Shown: positions 6,566 to 17,692, counted from the first letter of the stretch. The stretch is DNA of 64,000 nt from an uncultured Clostridia bacterium (GCA_944381215.1 CALWKF010000003.1:50872-114871), one strand, 5' to 3'. A program made the numbers and translations. Notes: generated by a model from the sequence alone, not told the origin.

Positions 6566-7714
6566 ATGCGTAATTTGCATTATTATATTAAAAGGTTCGG
6601 CGCGCTCGGTTTGGAGGAGTTCGCATTTAACGAGGTCGATGCCTTGATTTTGAGTCAAATGGCATATCTCGATTTTAGCGGGCTGGTAGGGGAGATTAGC
6701 GATAATCGGCCCGATGTTGTGCTGTCTAACTTGAATTTAAATAAAAATATCAAAAAAATGGTGCAAGGCACGATGTCACCTCACATGAATGCACGGCTTT
6801 TACGCCTAATTATTGATAGCCCGCGATACAAAAACATGCGCCTTAATTATTACCGAAGCCGTTTTGATGAAAATATTGAATTGCAGTTTTCCGCGATTGT
6901 TTTTAAGCTAAACGATATTAATTTCATCGCCTTTCGCGGTACTGACCTAACACTTATTGGCTGGAAAGAGGACTTCAATATGGTGTTTATGGACGTCATT
7001 CCCTCTCAACAACAGTGCCTCGAATATGTCCAAAAGGTCGCAAGTTTAATTAAGGGCGACTTTTATCTCGGCGGGCATAGCAAGGGTGGAAATCTCGCGT
7101 GCTTTGCGGGGCTGTTTTCGGAGCCCGAATTGCAGGAAAGAATGGTAAAAATTTTTGATTTCGACGGCCCGGGCTTTAAATACGACGTGTTTAGCCTCGA
7201 AAAATACAAAAAAATTACCGAAAAAATCAAAAAATATATCACCAGAGACTCCATGGTCGGCGTAATCATGCACAACATCCCCAAGTTCGAAGTTGTTAGG
7301 TGCTACGGGGTGTTCATGATGCAACACGACCCTTTTCGCTGGATAATAACAAGGGACGGCCACCTCGATGTAACCGAGAGCACGACCCTAAATTGCAAGG
7401 TCTTTGAGCGCGCAATAAAGGAGTGGCTAGACATCTATCCCGAGCCCGAACGCGTAAAGATTGTGGACCTGTTATTTGACCTTTTGAACGCTTATGAGAA
7501 GTCGACGATTCTCGATTTTCGCAACAAAGGAATCAAGTATCTGCATGCCATTCGCAAGCGGTACAAAAATTTGGATGATGACACGGTCGCGTACTTAAAG
7601 CGTACTTTTCGGGAATACTGGGAGCTGTATCATAGCGTGCGCAAAAAGGTCAAAAAAGAGTTTCGCGACGCAAAAAAACGTAAAAAAACACAAAAAAATG
7701 ATAAAAAAGCGTAA
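6566..7714 (+). CDS. Mbeg1-like alpha/beta hydrolase (DUF2974 type)
   Basis: 382 residues from the ATG at 6566, chosen for AAAGGTG upstream; a GTG at 6536 is less likely, and the bases before it resemble those before the ATG. The nucleophile elbow GGHSKGGN places the catalytic Ser at residue 172, preceded by the family motif IAFRGTD (about 115-121) and followed by FDFDGPGF. There is no signal peptide or membrane segment; the last 30 residues are very Lys/Arg-rich. The family is lipase-like, with unknown substrate, and is common in Firmicutes. It is flanked by the tRNA cluster and two membrane-protein genes with no obvious functional link. The length agrees with the family. Confidence 0.85.
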   Translation: MRNLHYYIKRFGALGLEEFAFNEVDALILSQMAYLDFSGLVGEISDNRPDVVLSNLNLNKNIKKMVQGTMSPHMNARLLRLIIDSPRYKNMRLNYYRSRFDENIELQFSAIVFKLNDINFIAFRGTDLTLIGWKEDFNMVFMDVIPSQQQCLEYVQKVASLIKGDFYLGGHSKGGNLACFAGLFSEPELQERMVKIFDFDGPGFKYDVFSLEKYKKITEKIKKYITRDSMVGVIMHNIPKFEVVRCYGVFMMQHDPFRWIITRDGHLDVTESTTLNCKVFERAIKEWLDIYPEPERVKIVDLLFDLLNAYEKSTILDFRNKGIKYLHAIRKRYKNLDDDTVAYLKRTFREYWELYHSVRKKVKKEFRDAKKRKKTQKNDKKA

Positions 7715-7720
7715 TTTTTG

Positions 7721-7750
7721 TTGTTTTTTTGAGGTTCTTATCGTTATAAT
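7721..7750 (+). promoter_or_regulatory. Promoter of the 242-residue membrane protein
   Basis: TTGTTT (7721-7726), 18 bases, TATAAT (7745-7750), then AAAGGAAGGTG as ribosome binding site before the ATG at 7772. The -35 box is weak. Confidence 0.5.
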
Positions 7751-7771
7751 GTAAAAAAAGGAAGGTGTTTT

Positions 7772-8500
7772 ATGGAAGAACGAATAAAGCGTCCGCTGTA
7801 CCTAGCGGGAGAGATTTTGGCAATTGTTATCCATGTGGTGGTAATTATATATTCTGCATTCACTGCTCTTGCCTTGATTGTCGCGGGAGCGTTGGCGGAG
7901 GGCTTTTCGGGCGGAAATGCAGAGACAGCACTGCTTGGCTTAATGGTAATTTTGTCGTTTATTTTGTGCGTGCTGTCCCTATTTGGTATAGTGTTTTCGA
8001 GTATCGCGTGTGCGCGCGCTGGGTGGGATGTGAAAAAGTTTAATTCTCACAAGGTCATTATGATTATCTCCGTGGCATTGTGCTTTTTACCAGCCGTTGT
8101 GTCTGTGGTCGCTGTCGTGACACAGGGTAATTACCTCTACGCCTTAATTGCAGCCGTGCTGGCGGGGGCGGGGCTCTTGATTCTTTTCGGTAGTAAAAAG
8201 GCTGTCATCGTGGACGAAAAGGGTAAGTATATCAAGACCATCTCAAATACTCAACCCAGCGCACCACAAACCACAGCACCCGACACATCAAAAACTATAA
8301 CTTCTAACACGCGAAAAACCACGACCGCTGATGTCCAAGAAACCGCAACCTCCGACACTTTAAAAGCCACAATTACTGACGCACAAAAATCTACAACACC
8401 CGACACACCACAAACCGAAGAGGCTGACGCATCCCCAAGCACACAAACAACAACGCAGGAAAACATGACTAAAACCAAAACAAAAAATAATAAAAATTAG
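7772..8500 (+). CDS. Four-helix membrane protein with a Thr-rich tail
   Basis: 242 residues. Hydrophobic segments lie at about 12-38, 55-80, 92-115 and 120-142. They are followed by a hydrophilic tail from about 155 made mostly of Thr, Ala, Ser, Asp and Lys in degenerate repeats (TTAPDTSKTITSNTRKTTT). GGAAGGTG lies before the ATG. The first 145 residues have the same layout and starting motif (RPLYLAGEILA) as the product of the next gene (RPLLLTGLIVA), so the two are paralogues. The function is unknown. An AT-rich stretch with a hairpin near 8508-8538 follows. Confidence 0.75.
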   Translation: MEERIKRPLYLAGEILAIVIHVVVIIYSAFTALALIVAGALAEGFSGGNAETALLGLMVILSFILCVLSLFGIVFSSIACARAGWDVKKFNSHKVIMIISVALCFLPAVVSVVAVVTQGNYLYALIAAVLAGAGLLILFGSKKAVIVDEKGKYIKTISNTQPSAPQTTAPDTSKTITSNTRKTTTADVQETATSDTLKATITDAQKSTTPDTPQTEEADASPSTQTTTQENMTKTKTKNNKN

Positions 8501-8705
8501 AAAAAATTGAAAAAAATCACAAAAAACGCGATTTTTTAAAAAAAATAAGCATTTTTAATAATTTTTCGCAAATTTTTTATAAATTTGCGTTTTCTTTTAA
8601 TATAAAAAATATTTAAATTGAATATGTAAATTTATTTTTGCGTATATTAAATCATAAATTTATTAAGTAAAATTTTAGACAAATTTAATTATTTGTCTAC
8701 TTTAT

Positions 8706-8734
8706 TTGACATAAAAAAATTTTTATTATATAAT
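8706..8734 (+). promoter_or_regulatory. Consensus promoter of the 182-residue membrane protein
   Basis: TTGACA (8706-8711), exactly 17 bases, TATAAT (8729-8734). A perfect housekeeping-sigma match, 34 bases before the ATG at 8768. Confidence 0.8.
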
Positions 8735-8767
8735 ATAATTATAAATTTAATTAAGGAGTTAAGTTTT

Positions 8768-9316
8768 ATGGAAAACAACAGAGTTTCTAGACCCTTGTTG
8801 CTAACTGGTCTAATTGTTGCGCTGATTATGTTTGTTTTGCTGACAATCGGCGGAATAATTACAATGATTGCTCTACCTGCTGCTATGGATGCTGCTGGAC
8901 TGGGTGACACTGGTTCAATGGGCGAGGCCGTATTGCTAATTTCCATGTTTATTGTGGGAGTGATTGCAGTGTTTGCGATTTTGGGTATTATTTTCTCGGC
9001 AATTTCAATCTCGCGTTGGAATTTACCGCCCGAAGAGTTCGACAAAAAGAAGGGCATGATTACTACAACTTTTGTGTTCAGTGTCATCATCGTAGTCCTT
9101 CAAATCATTGGCCTGTTATCGGCATTTGATGTGCTGACATTGATTGAGACCATCGTTTTATTAGTTGCCGCAATCTTTATTATGATTGACCGTAACAAGA
9201 ACAAGGCCCTACTTGAAAAGGCTAAAACTGACGCGCAAAACGCTAGCCTTGAAAAGCAACTGGCTGAGGAAAATCAAGCATCTCAACCCGCAAACCCTAA
9301 TGACCAGGCTGTATAA
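8768..9316 (+). CDS. Four-helix membrane protein, paralogue of the upstream gene
   Basis: 182 residues from the ATG at 8768, chosen because AAGGAG lies 8 bases upstream and a perfect promoter ends at 8734; the longer frame would start inside that promoter. Four hydrophobic segments lie at about 11-37, 52-78, 96-120 and 124-142, with a charged C-terminal tail (KAKTDAQNASLEKQLAEEN). A hairpin terminator (AACGCA/TGCGTT at 9318-9333 plus T-run) follows at once, so it is transcribed alone. The function is unknown; it shares order and spacing of helices with the 7772 gene. Confidence 0.8.
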   Translation: MENNRVSRPLLLTGLIVALIMFVLLTIGGIITMIALPAAMDAAGLGDTGSMGEAVLLISMFIVGVIAVFAILGIIFSAISISRWNLPPEEFDKKKGMITTTFVFSVIIVVLQIIGLLSAFDVLTLIETIVLLVAAIFIMIDRNKNKALLEKAKTDAQNASLEKQLAEENQASQPANPNDQAV

Positions 9317-9720
9317 GAACGCATTTATGCGTTTTTATTTTTTATTTATAAAAGTTCCTAGTAAAGAAGTAAAAAATACTAAAAAATCAAAACAAAAAGC
9401 ACAGATAAATTGATTTAAAAAATTAATAAATAATCGTCAATTTACCTGTGCTATTAATATTATCACCACATTTTTCTTTTTTATACACAAAATAAAATAA
9501 ATAAGATTAAAATATTATTTGAATTTAAGGGGCTTTATTGCAAATTGTTTCGGTAACATCAAACTGTTTTGCTAGTGATTTTTAGAAAATAGTCTAAAAA
9601 ATGCGCTATTTGGACATAATTTGTTTGACAATTATATATAAAAAGTGTATCATAATTGTAAGCTAAATGTGGCAATTACTACTTTTGGCGAAAATTTTAA
9701 AAGGATGGTATACCGACTTG
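9317..9720. other. Intergenic region before spoVG with hairpins
   Basis: It holds the terminator of the upstream gene (9318-9343), a 15-base stem with one mismatch (9399-9413 with 9437-9451; CACAG/CTGTG ends) without a T-run, and the spoVG promoter. No gene seen. Confidence 0.5.
9625..9653 (+). promoter_or_regulatory. spoVG promoter
   Basis: TTGACA (9625-9630), 17 bases, TATCAT (9648-9653). Transcription would start about 60 bases before the gene. Confidence 0.65.
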
Positions 9721-9996
9721 ATGAAAATTACTGACATTCGCATTCGTATCGTTAAAAAGGATGACAACAAACTAAAGGCCGTTGCATCAATGACTATTGA
9801 CGATTGTTTTGCAGTGCACGACATTAAGGTTATCGAAGGCAATCAAGGTTTATTCATTGCTATGCCTAGTCGCAAGACTCCAGAGGGAAACTTTAAGGAC
9901 ATTGTTCACCCTCTCAACACAGAGACCAGAGATGCAATCTCCAAGATGATTCTCGAGGAGTATGAAAAGGCTTTGGCAGAGGCACCGAAAGAGTAA
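9721..9996 (+). CDS. spoVG: SpoVG, septation/sporulation regulator
   Basis: 91 residues from the ATG at 9721 (AAGGATGG about 11 bases upstream). It matches the SpoVG family over its whole length: start [11 protein letters not shown], central [24 protein letters not shown] segment (here [20 protein letters not shown]), [16 protein letters not shown] and [11 protein letters not shown]. SpoVG is a small dimeric nucleic-acid-binding protein acting in cytoplasmic gene control of sporulation, division and surface traits. It is monocistronic, with its own promoter and terminator. Together with the Spo0A-type protein at 52278 it suggests a sporulating lineage, though SpoVG alone also occurs in non-sporulators. 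Confidence 0.96.
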   Translation: MKITDIRIRIVKKDDNKLKAVASMTIDDCFAVHDIKVIEGNQGLFIAMPSRKTPEGNFKDIVHPLNTETRDAISKMILEEYEKALAEAPKE

Positions 9997-10004
9997 TGCC
10001 TAAC

Positions 10005-10030
10005 AAAAATCCCCACTCGGGGATTTTTTT
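10005..10030 (+). terminator. spoVG terminator
   Basis: AAAAATCCCC (10005-10014), loop ACTC, GGGGATTTTT (10019-10028) with a T-run. Classical intrinsic terminator. The following 300 bases up to murC are AT-rich with no gene seen. Confidence 0.9.
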
Positions 10031-10334
10031 CTTGAATTTTTAAAAATCAAAATATAATAGTTTTGTTTACAAAAAGTCATTTTTAAAAAGAATAATTTGC
10101 TTTCAAATTAAAAAGTGTCGATAATTAAAAAATCAAGGCGGTTTAAGTTAAAAACTAAAAAATCGCAAAAAATATGTAAAAAATCAAAAAATACGCAAAA
10201 GAGGGAAAATGAGCAACTTAGAAGTATTTTATGGATATTTTTTTACTTAAAATCAAAGGAAATTTTATTATTATAAATAATTTTTTGACTTTGGGGGCGG
10301 GCACTTTTTTGTTAGTTTTTTCATATAAAATTTT

Positions 10335-11675
10335 ATGCAAAAAAATAGTATTTATTTTTATGGAATAGGCGGGGTGAGTATGAGTGCCCTCGCCAAACTT
10401 TGTAAGAGTTTAGGCGCAAAGGTGTGTGGCAGTGACGACCAAGACAGCCCTGTGTTAAAGGAGCTTAGTAACCTCGGCATAAAAACTAGCGTCGGGCCTA
10501 ACTACGACATGTTAAATAAGTGCGACACCTTTGTGTATACTATCGCTGTGGGTGAGCACAACGCGGTGGTTGAATATGCGAAAAAGCAGAATAAAAAGGT
10601 CTATGAGCGCGCGGAGTTTTTGGGTGAAATCGCTAAAAACTACGAGCACGCAATAGCAATCTCAGGCACGCATGGCAAAACCACCACCACCGCAATGCTT
10701 GGTTATGTTTTTGAGGTCGCGGGAAAGGCTCCTACTATGCACCTGGGTGGTGATGCGCTGTGGTGTGGCGGGAATCTAAAAATTGGGGGAAAAAAGTACT
10801 TTATCACCGAGGCGTGCGAGTTTAATCGTAGTATGCTAAAACTTACTCCCGACTGCACGATAATTACTAATATCGAGCGCGACCATATGGATACTTACAC
10901 CGATTTGGAAGATATAAAATCGGCCTTTTATCAACTTGCCGAAAAAACGAAAAAAGTCGTGATTATAAACGGCGATAAAATACCTAAAAAACCACTAAAA
11001 AATGGCGCAAAAATCATCACTTTTGGACGCAAAAATACAAACGATTATTACTACAAAAATGTTACCCAAAGCGGTGGCAAGTTTAGTTTTGATTGCTATT
11101 ATCGGGGGAAGAAACTCGGGCACGTAAAGCTAAACATTTTAGGCGAACATAACGTAGAAAACGCGCTCGCTTGCATAGCGGTAGCCCAATTTTATGGTAT
11201 TGATTTTTGCGACATAGTGGCTGGAACCAAGGGGTATAGTGGCGTAAATAGGCGACTTACCCTTATAAACGATAAAAATGGCATTACACACTATCACGAC
11301 TATGCGCATCACCCAACAGAGATAAAAGCGACCCTAAACACCCTAAAATTACTAAATAAAAACCGCCTTATTGCAATTTTCCAGCCACACACCTATTCGC
11401 GTACAAAGGCTTTATTTGATGCGTTCTCCACGTGTTTTTTAGAGGCTGATATTTTGTATTTATTACCGACATACGCAGCGCGCGAAAATTATATTGTCGG
11501 CGGGGACTGTCTAGACCTATTTTATAGCATAAACGGCAGGCAAAACTGCGCGTATTTTTCGAATTTTGAGAGCCTAAAATATGAGTTGGACAAAACCTTA
11601 AAGCAGGGCGACCTGGTAGTATGGCTGGGCGCTGGTGATATCGATAAAATTGCCAAAGCCTACCTAGACACGTGA
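10335..11675 (+). CDS. murC: UDP-N-acetylmuramate--L-alanine ligase (MurC)
   Basis: 446 residues, normal for MurC. It joins L-Ala to UDP-MurNAc using ATP in cytoplasmic peptidoglycan synthesis. The N-terminal Rossmann-like motif YGIGGVSMSALA (9-20) binds the UDP substrate. The ATP loop is GTHGKTTTT (111-119). The central domain has TEACEFNRSMLKL and ITNIERDHMDTY, and the C-terminal domain has YHDYAHHPTEI and FQPHTYSRT, all standard Mur ligase signatures. It stands alone rather than in a cell-wall cluster, as in many Clostridia. The start is the ATG at 10335; no strong ribosome binding site is visible upstream (TCATATAAAATTTT), which is unusual. Confidence 0.95.
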   Translation: MQKNSIYFYGIGGVSMSALAKLCKSLGAKVCGSDDQDSPVLKELSNLGIKTSVGPNYDMLNKCDTFVYTIAVGEHNAVVEYAKKQNKKVYERAEFLGEIAKNYEHAIAISGTHGKTTTTAMLGYVFEVAGKAPTMHLGGDALWCGGNLKIGGKKYFITEACEFNRSMLKLTPDCTIITNIERDHMDTYTDLEDIKSAFYQLAEKTKKVVIINGDKIPKKPLKNGAKIITFGRKNTNDYYYKNVTQSGGKFSFDCYYRGKKLGHVKLNILGEHNVENALACIAVAQFYGIDFCDIVAGTKGYSGVNRRLTLINDKNGITHYHDYAHHPTEIKATLNTLKLLNKNRLIAIFQPHTYSRTKALFDAFSTCFLEADILYLLPTYAARENYIVGGDCLDLFYSINGRQNCAYFSNFESLKYELDKTLKQGDLVVWLGAGDIDKIAKAYLDT

Positions 11676-11891
11676 AATAATTACTCGCTTTAAAATAATG
11701 GGGAGTGTTAAACCAAAAATTCAAAAAAACATAAAACAACTATTAAAAGGCAAATCTAAAACAATTAATATTAAATATGAAAAATAAATAATTATTAAGT
11801 ATAAGTAATTAATAAAAAACATTAAATAAAAAATCAAAAAATAATTAAATTTTACAGCCTATTTATTAAACAAAAAACACACCTAAGTGTG

Positions 11892-12584
11892 TTAAAAACA
11901 GCGGTCTGCACTCGAGCTTTCGCGCTCATCAAAATCAACCTCATTTTGGCTACTCGGCGGGGTGTATGTTAGGATGTCGCGGTAGTACGGGTTGATTTTG
12001 GACTTAAATTTATCGAGTTCGTGAATAAGGTGTAGGTCGCGGTAAAAGTTATCCACATACCTACCATTAGTTTCTCGATAATACTGCTTGCTCCCGTAAA
12101 TCAAGTCCGCCGAAAGCAAGTGGCCGTACTTGTTTTTGATTGCGTACTTAGTGGGCTCTTCAAGTAGCAGGGCAGGTGCAACATTATTACGGAAATATTC
12201 GCAAACAATAGCGCGACCATTTTGGCGGTCGATGTTGTAGAGAATGTACTTTCGGTCCTTATCAAACTCGGGGGAATATAGGAATATATTGAGCAAAATT
12301 TCGTGAATAAAGGGCTCTATATCCGAAAAGTATAGGTCGCGAGTGCTCTCTAAGTTTTTTCCTAAGATTTCCGCTGATTGTGGCAAAAAGCGGTCAGTTT
12401 TTGTGGTCGTGTCTATAGAATTTATAAAATCTAAAATTTCGGGTGAAGCGGGCAGGTCGTACTTCTCGATATAGTACCGCAAATGGCGGTCGCGCAAAGT
12501 GGAGTAACTCCCGCGCTCCAACCCCTCGAGAAAATCAGCCTTCGCGCGCGCAAAACGCGCCTCTACACTATAAGTAAACGCCAT
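11892..12584 (-). CDS. Hypothetical soluble protein
   Basis: 230 residues from the ATG at 12584, chosen because GAGGAG lies 7 bases upstream; a longer frame opens at 12608. The protein is hydrophilic and helical, rich in Arg, Tyr and Asp (ARFARAKADFLEGLERGSYS at the start; a tail rich in Ser/Glu/Asp). It has no membrane segment and no motif I recognise. It is transcribed leftward, opposite to its neighbours murC and rpmE. Codon use and GC resemble the core genes around it, so it is probably native. Confidence 0.7.
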   Translation of the reverse strand: MAFTYSVEARFARAKADFLEGLERGSYSTLRDRHLRYYIEKYDLPASPEILDFINSIDTTTKTDRFLPQSAEILGKNLESTRDLYFSDIEPFIHEILLNIFLYSPEFDKDRKYILYNIDRQNGRAIVCEYFRNNVAPALLLEEPTKYAIKNKYGHLLSADLIYGSKQYYRETNGRYVDNFYRDLHLIHELDKFKSKINPYYRDILTYTPPSSQNEVDFDERESSSADRCF

Positions 12585-12731
12585 TGTCCACTCCTCGTGT
12601 TTATTCACTCAAATTATACCAAAAATCTCGATTTTGTCAATAATCAAGGCAAAAATTGATGTGATTTTGTATTCTTTTTATGAGCGTCTTAGGTAAAATC
12701 GCGATATTTTTATAAAATTGCAAAAAAACTA

Positions 12732-12760
12732 TTGATTTTTTTTAAAAAATGTACTATAAT
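12732..12760 (+). promoter_or_regulatory. rpmE promoter
   Basis: TTGATT (12732-12737), 17 bases, TATAAT (12755-12760), 37 bases before the ATG. Confidence 0.75.
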
Positions 12761-12796
12761 CAATCTACTAATTAATATAAATGAGGTGCTAAAATT

Positions 12797-13042
12797 ATGA
12801 AAAACATACATCCAAACTACCACGAAGTTAAGGTTGAATGTGCTTGCGGTAATACTTTTGTAACTCACTCAACATACAAGGATGACGTGATGAAGGTCGA
12901 CATTTGCGACAGGTGCCACCCTTTCTACACTGGCAACCAGAAGATTGTGGACGCTGCTGGTCGTGTTGAGAAGTTTAACAGAAAGTTCAACAGAGACAAC
13001 ATCAAAGACGCAAAGCAAACCAAGAACGCAACAACGGCTTAA
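12797..13042 (+). CDS. rpmE: 50S ribosomal protein L31, zinc-binding type
   Basis: 81 residues. [21 protein letters not shown] is the L31 signature. Cys15 and Cys17 with Cys37 and Cys40 (CDRC) are the zinc ligands of the C+ form of L31. The [21 protein letters not shown] segment is conserved. The protein sits at the 50S-30S bridge in the ribosome. AGGTG precedes the ATG. It has its own promoter and a terminator directly after, and lies just upstream of prmC-prfA, a common order in Firmicutes (rpmE-prmC-prfA). Confidence 0.97.
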   Translation: MKNIHPNYHEVKVECACGNTFVTHSTYKDDVMKVDICDRCHPFYTGNQKIVDAAGRVEKFNRKFNRDNIKDAKQTKNATTA

Positions 13043-13057
13043 TTTATTAGCCTTAGC

Positions 13058-13093
13058 AAAAATAGGTGTCGAAAAGTAGACTCCTATTTTTTT
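13058..13093 (+). terminator. rpmE terminator
   Basis: AAAAATAGG (13058-13066) pairs with CCTATTTTT (13083-13091), followed by T. It lies between rpmE and prmC, so some read-through may be needed for prmC-prfA unless a weak promoter lies after it. Confidence 0.75.
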
Positions 13094-13111
13094 GATAAAA
13101 AAGGGTAGATT

Positions 13112-13915
13112 ATGACAATAAAAGATTTTTTTACAGCGAATAATAAAGGGCTTGATACCGCCGCCGCGCGCGACTTTGCGTGGCTACTTGTAGAGCGGAC
13201 AAAGGCCGAGCCAATCGAGTGGGGTGTGCGCCCAATTAGCACAAAAGAGCAAACCGAGATAAAGCGCGACCTAAAACGGTTAAGGTCGGGCGAGCCGTTA
13301 GGGCTAATTCTTGGGTGTGTACCCTTCGTCAACTGCGAGATAAAGGTAACTCCTGACGTGCTAATTCCTCGTAGTGAGACAGAGCAGTTAACCGACATGA
13401 TAATAACTGAGTACGAGGGCGTGCCGACCCGCATTTTAGACCTATGCACGGGCAGTGGCTGTATTGCGGTGGCCTTGGCAAAAAATTTGGATGCCTACGT
13501 GCTGGCAACAGATATAAGTGAGTCGGCCGTAAGCGTGGCTAGACAGAACGCGCTCGCAAACTTTGCAAGTGTCGATTTCGTGGTCGGCGACTTGTTCGAA
13601 AAGGTCGAGGGCAAGTTCGATATCATTGTGTCGAACCCGCCGTATCTTGACAAGGCGGAAATGGAGGCCCTACCTAAAAGCGTCAAGGACTACGAGCCAC
13701 ACTCGGCACTTTTTGGGGGCGAGGACGGGCTGGATTTTTACCGTAGAATTGCGGGCGAGGTGAGTGCATACTTAAACCCAGGCGGAGTTGTTTACCTCGA
13801 GGTTGGCGATTTTCAAGCGGAAAAAGTGGCGGAAATTTTTAGTGATTTTGACTGTCAAATTGTGGGCGACTACTACGGCTTTGACAGATTTTTGATTGCA
13901 AGGAGTACAAAATGA
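13112..13915 (+). CDS. prmC: Release factor glutamine methyltransferase (PrmC/HemK)
   Basis: 267 residues. It methylates the Gln of the GGQ motif in RF1 and RF2 with AdoMet. The N-terminal helical domain (1-80) holds PLGLILGCVPF. The AdoMet motif is LDLCTGSGCIAVALAK (about 111-126), and the catalytic NPPYL is at about 175-179 (IIVSNPPYLDKAEM). The stop overlaps the start of prfA (ATGA), so enzyme and substrate are translationally coupled, the typical order. Length and motifs are normal. Confidence 0.96.
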   Translation: MTIKDFFTANNKGLDTAAARDFAWLLVERTKAEPIEWGVRPISTKEQTEIKRDLKRLRSGEPLGLILGCVPFVNCEIKVTPDVLIPRSETEQLTDMIITEYEGVPTRILDLCTGSGCIAVALAKNLDAYVLATDISESAVSVARQNALANFASVDFVVGDLFEKVEGKFDIIVSNPPYLDKAEMEALPKSVKDYEPHSALFGGEDGLDFYRRIAGEVSAYLNPGGVVYLEVGDFQAEKVAEIFSDFDCQIVGDYYGFDRFLIARSTK

Positions 13916-14976
13916 TTGAAAAAATAGAACCATTTGTAAAAAGATACGAACTTTTAGGCGAGCAGTTGTGCGACCCGAATATTATTTCCGATATGGAGAA
14001 GTACAAGAAGATTGCGAAGGAGCATGCAGGCCTTGAAGAGTACGCGACGCTCTATAATCGCTATATCGCCACCGAGGAAAAGCGCAAGACCGCCGAGAGT
14101 GTTATTTTGGAAAATGCCGACCCAGAGTTAACCGAAATGGCAAAGGCGGAGGTGAGTGAAGCTAATGCGGAGTTAGAGAAAATCGAGGACGAGGCCCGCA
14201 TTTTACTGCTTCCGCGCGACAAGAACGACAACAACAATGTCTACATCGAGGTGCGCCCCGCCGCTGGTGGGGATGAGGCTTCGTTGTTTGCGGCGGAACT
14301 CTTTAAAATGTACCAAAAGTATGCCGAGCGTCGAGGCGGGAAGGCCGAAATGACCGAATATGGCGACACCGAGGTTGGGGGACTAAAAGAAGGCGTTATG
14401 CGTATCGAGGGGGCGGGTGCTTACCGCAGGCTCAAATGGGAGAGCGGGGTGCACAGAGTACAGCGCGTGCCCGAAACCGAGTCCCAGGGGCGAGTGCACA
14501 CCAGTACTGTAACCGTTGCCGTACTGCCCGAGGTTGAGGAAACCGATGTCGAGATTAATGACAAAGACCTACGCATCGACACATATAGGTCGGGTGGTCA
14601 CGGCGGACAAGGGGTAAACACGACCGACTCCGCTATCCGCATAACCCACTTGCCGACGGGACTCGTGGTAACTTGTCAAGATGAGCGCAGTCAAATCAAA
14701 AACAAAGAGCGCGCTATGAATATTTTGCGTGCAAAACTCGAGGACATGGCCCAGCAAAAGGCGATTAGCGAAAATGCTCAACAGCGCAAGAGCCAAGTCG
14801 GTACTGGCGACCGTAGCGAGCGAATTAGAACCTATAACTTCCCGCAAGGCCGTGTAACCGACCACCGAATCGGCCTGAGTCTACACTCGATTAACAACTT
14901 TATGCAGGGCGATATTGATGAAATGCTCGACGCTCTGCACCAAGAGGAAATTAGATTAAAACTCGAAAATGCATAA
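13912..14976 (+). CDS. prfA: Peptide chain release factor 1
   Basis: 354 residues. RF1 recognises UAA and UAG and triggers peptide release in the ribosome. The GGQ catalytic motif is at about 231-233 (SGGHGGQGVNTTDSA), and the codon-recognition region before it includes RVPETESQGRVHTS. The C-terminal segment SLHSINNFMQGDIDEMLDAL is typical. The start ATG lies inside the end of prmC. A bidirectional hairpin at 14998-15028 ends the operon. Confidence 0.97.
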   Translation: MIEKIEPFVKRYELLGEQLCDPNIISDMEKYKKIAKEHAGLEEYATLYNRYIATEEKRKTAESVILENADPELTEMAKAEVSEANAELEKIEDEARILLLPRDKNDNNNVYIEVRPAAGGDEASLFAAELFKMYQKYAERRGGKAEMTEYGDTEVGGLKEGVMRIEGAGAYRRLKWESGVHRVQRVPETESQGRVHTSTVTVAVLPEVEETDVEINDKDLRIDTYRSGGHGGQGVNTTDSAIRITHLPTGLVVTCQDERSQIKNKERAMNILRAKLEDMAQQKAISENAQQRKSQVGTGDRSERIRTYNFPQGRVTDHRIGLSLHSINNFMQGDIDEMLDALHQEEIRLKLENA

Positions 14977-14997
14977 ACTTTAATTTTAATCAATTAG

Positions 14998-15028
14998 AAA
15001 AGGCGCGAGAAATTTCTTGCGCTTTTTG
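14998..15028. terminator. Terminator after prfA
   Basis: AAAGGCGCGAGAAA pairs with TTTCTTGCGCTTT, flanked by A- and T-runs, so it can work in both directions. Confidence 0.8.
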
Positions 15029-15141
15029 TTTTTAAAATTTACAACATAGTGATTAAATTTTGCGGTATAGTGATTAAAAAACAATAATATAGTTGCAAAA
15101 ATTGGAGTTTTCACCACTTTTTTGTATATTTCATATATTGA

Positions 15142-16917
<1,776 letters not shown>

Positions 16918-17025
16918 ATCTTATAATATTCGTCTAAAATTTAGCCTTATAAAAAGTAAAATCTGAGACTTTTTAACTTCTATAAAAAGTAAGACGCGCA
17001 ATTTTATAGCCTCTATAAAAAACGA

Positions 17026-17060
17026 AGAAAAGCCCATATTATGTGGGCTTTTCTATATTT
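17026..17060 (+). terminator. Terminator of the collagen-like gene
   Basis: AGAAAAGCCCA (17026-17036) pairs with TGGGCTTTTCT (17044-17054), followed by a T-rich run. Confidence 0.85.
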
Positions 17061-17112
17061 TTTAAGCAAATTATTTGAGTACTAGTACATTTTGGCTTTT
17101 TCCAACAAATTT

Positions 17113-17531
17113 AAGTCTTTTTTGATAACAAAAAAACCACGCAATTGCGTGGCTGCTTGGCTCTTTAATTAGGACTTGAAAGGATAAATTTTTTGTCCGT
17201 CCTGCGAATGCTGGTTTGCAAGAGGGATGCTCGCATACCTAAGGCAAACGACGCATCATCACACCTTGGTGTAATACGGGAGCAGGTTCGTACGCAAAGC
17301 GCAAAAGTCCTGCGGGAATAAAAAAACACCGCAAAATGCGGTGATTTTGGCTCCCCAAGCAGGACATAATACTATATAAAAATCCTTATTACCTGCGACA
17401 ACAAGCAAAGGAAGGGGAATGCTTGCATTCCAAAGACTTGCGAAGTTGTATGACGCTTGCCGGCATACACAGCAGGTTCAAGTCTTTTTTGGTAACAAAA
17501 AAAACCACGCTATTGCGTGGCTGCTTGGCTC
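17113..17531. repeat. Tandem degenerate copies of the tRNA-Asn 3' end plus terminator
   Basis: Three terminator-like hairpins, each followed by a tRNA-Asn 3' end, stand in a row. A 51-base direct repeat lies at 17113-17163 and 17480-17531 (AAGTCTTTTTT, ACCACGC/GCGTGG hairpin, TGCTTGGCTC). TGGCTCCCCAAGCAGGAC at 17348-17365 is identical to the true tRNA end at 17526-17543, and a decayed copy starts at 17158. Between them, AGCAGGTTC sequences (17281, 17471) copy the T-arm in opposite orientation. This is a nested repeat element at a tRNA 3' end, or the remains of successive insertions. Confidence 0.65.
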
Positions 17532-17601
17532 CCCAAGCAGGACTTGAACCTGCGACCTGCCGGTTAACAGCCGGACGCTCTACCGACTGAGCTATTGGGG
17601 A
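17526..17601 (-). tRNA. tRNA-Asn (GTT)
   Basis: Acceptor TCCCCAA pairs with TTGGGGA, anticodon loop TGTTAAC (GTT), T-loop GTTCAAGTC and encoded CCA. It is followed on the minus strand by the hairpin ACCACGC/GCGTGG and a T-run at 17497-17520. Confidence 0.97.
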
Positions 17602-17692
17602 ATATCATTATCTTGGAAAAGGTGTTTAAAGGAATTTAAAGATATTAAAGAATTAAAGGAAGATTGTATGTTTCCAAGATAAGAACGTTACC

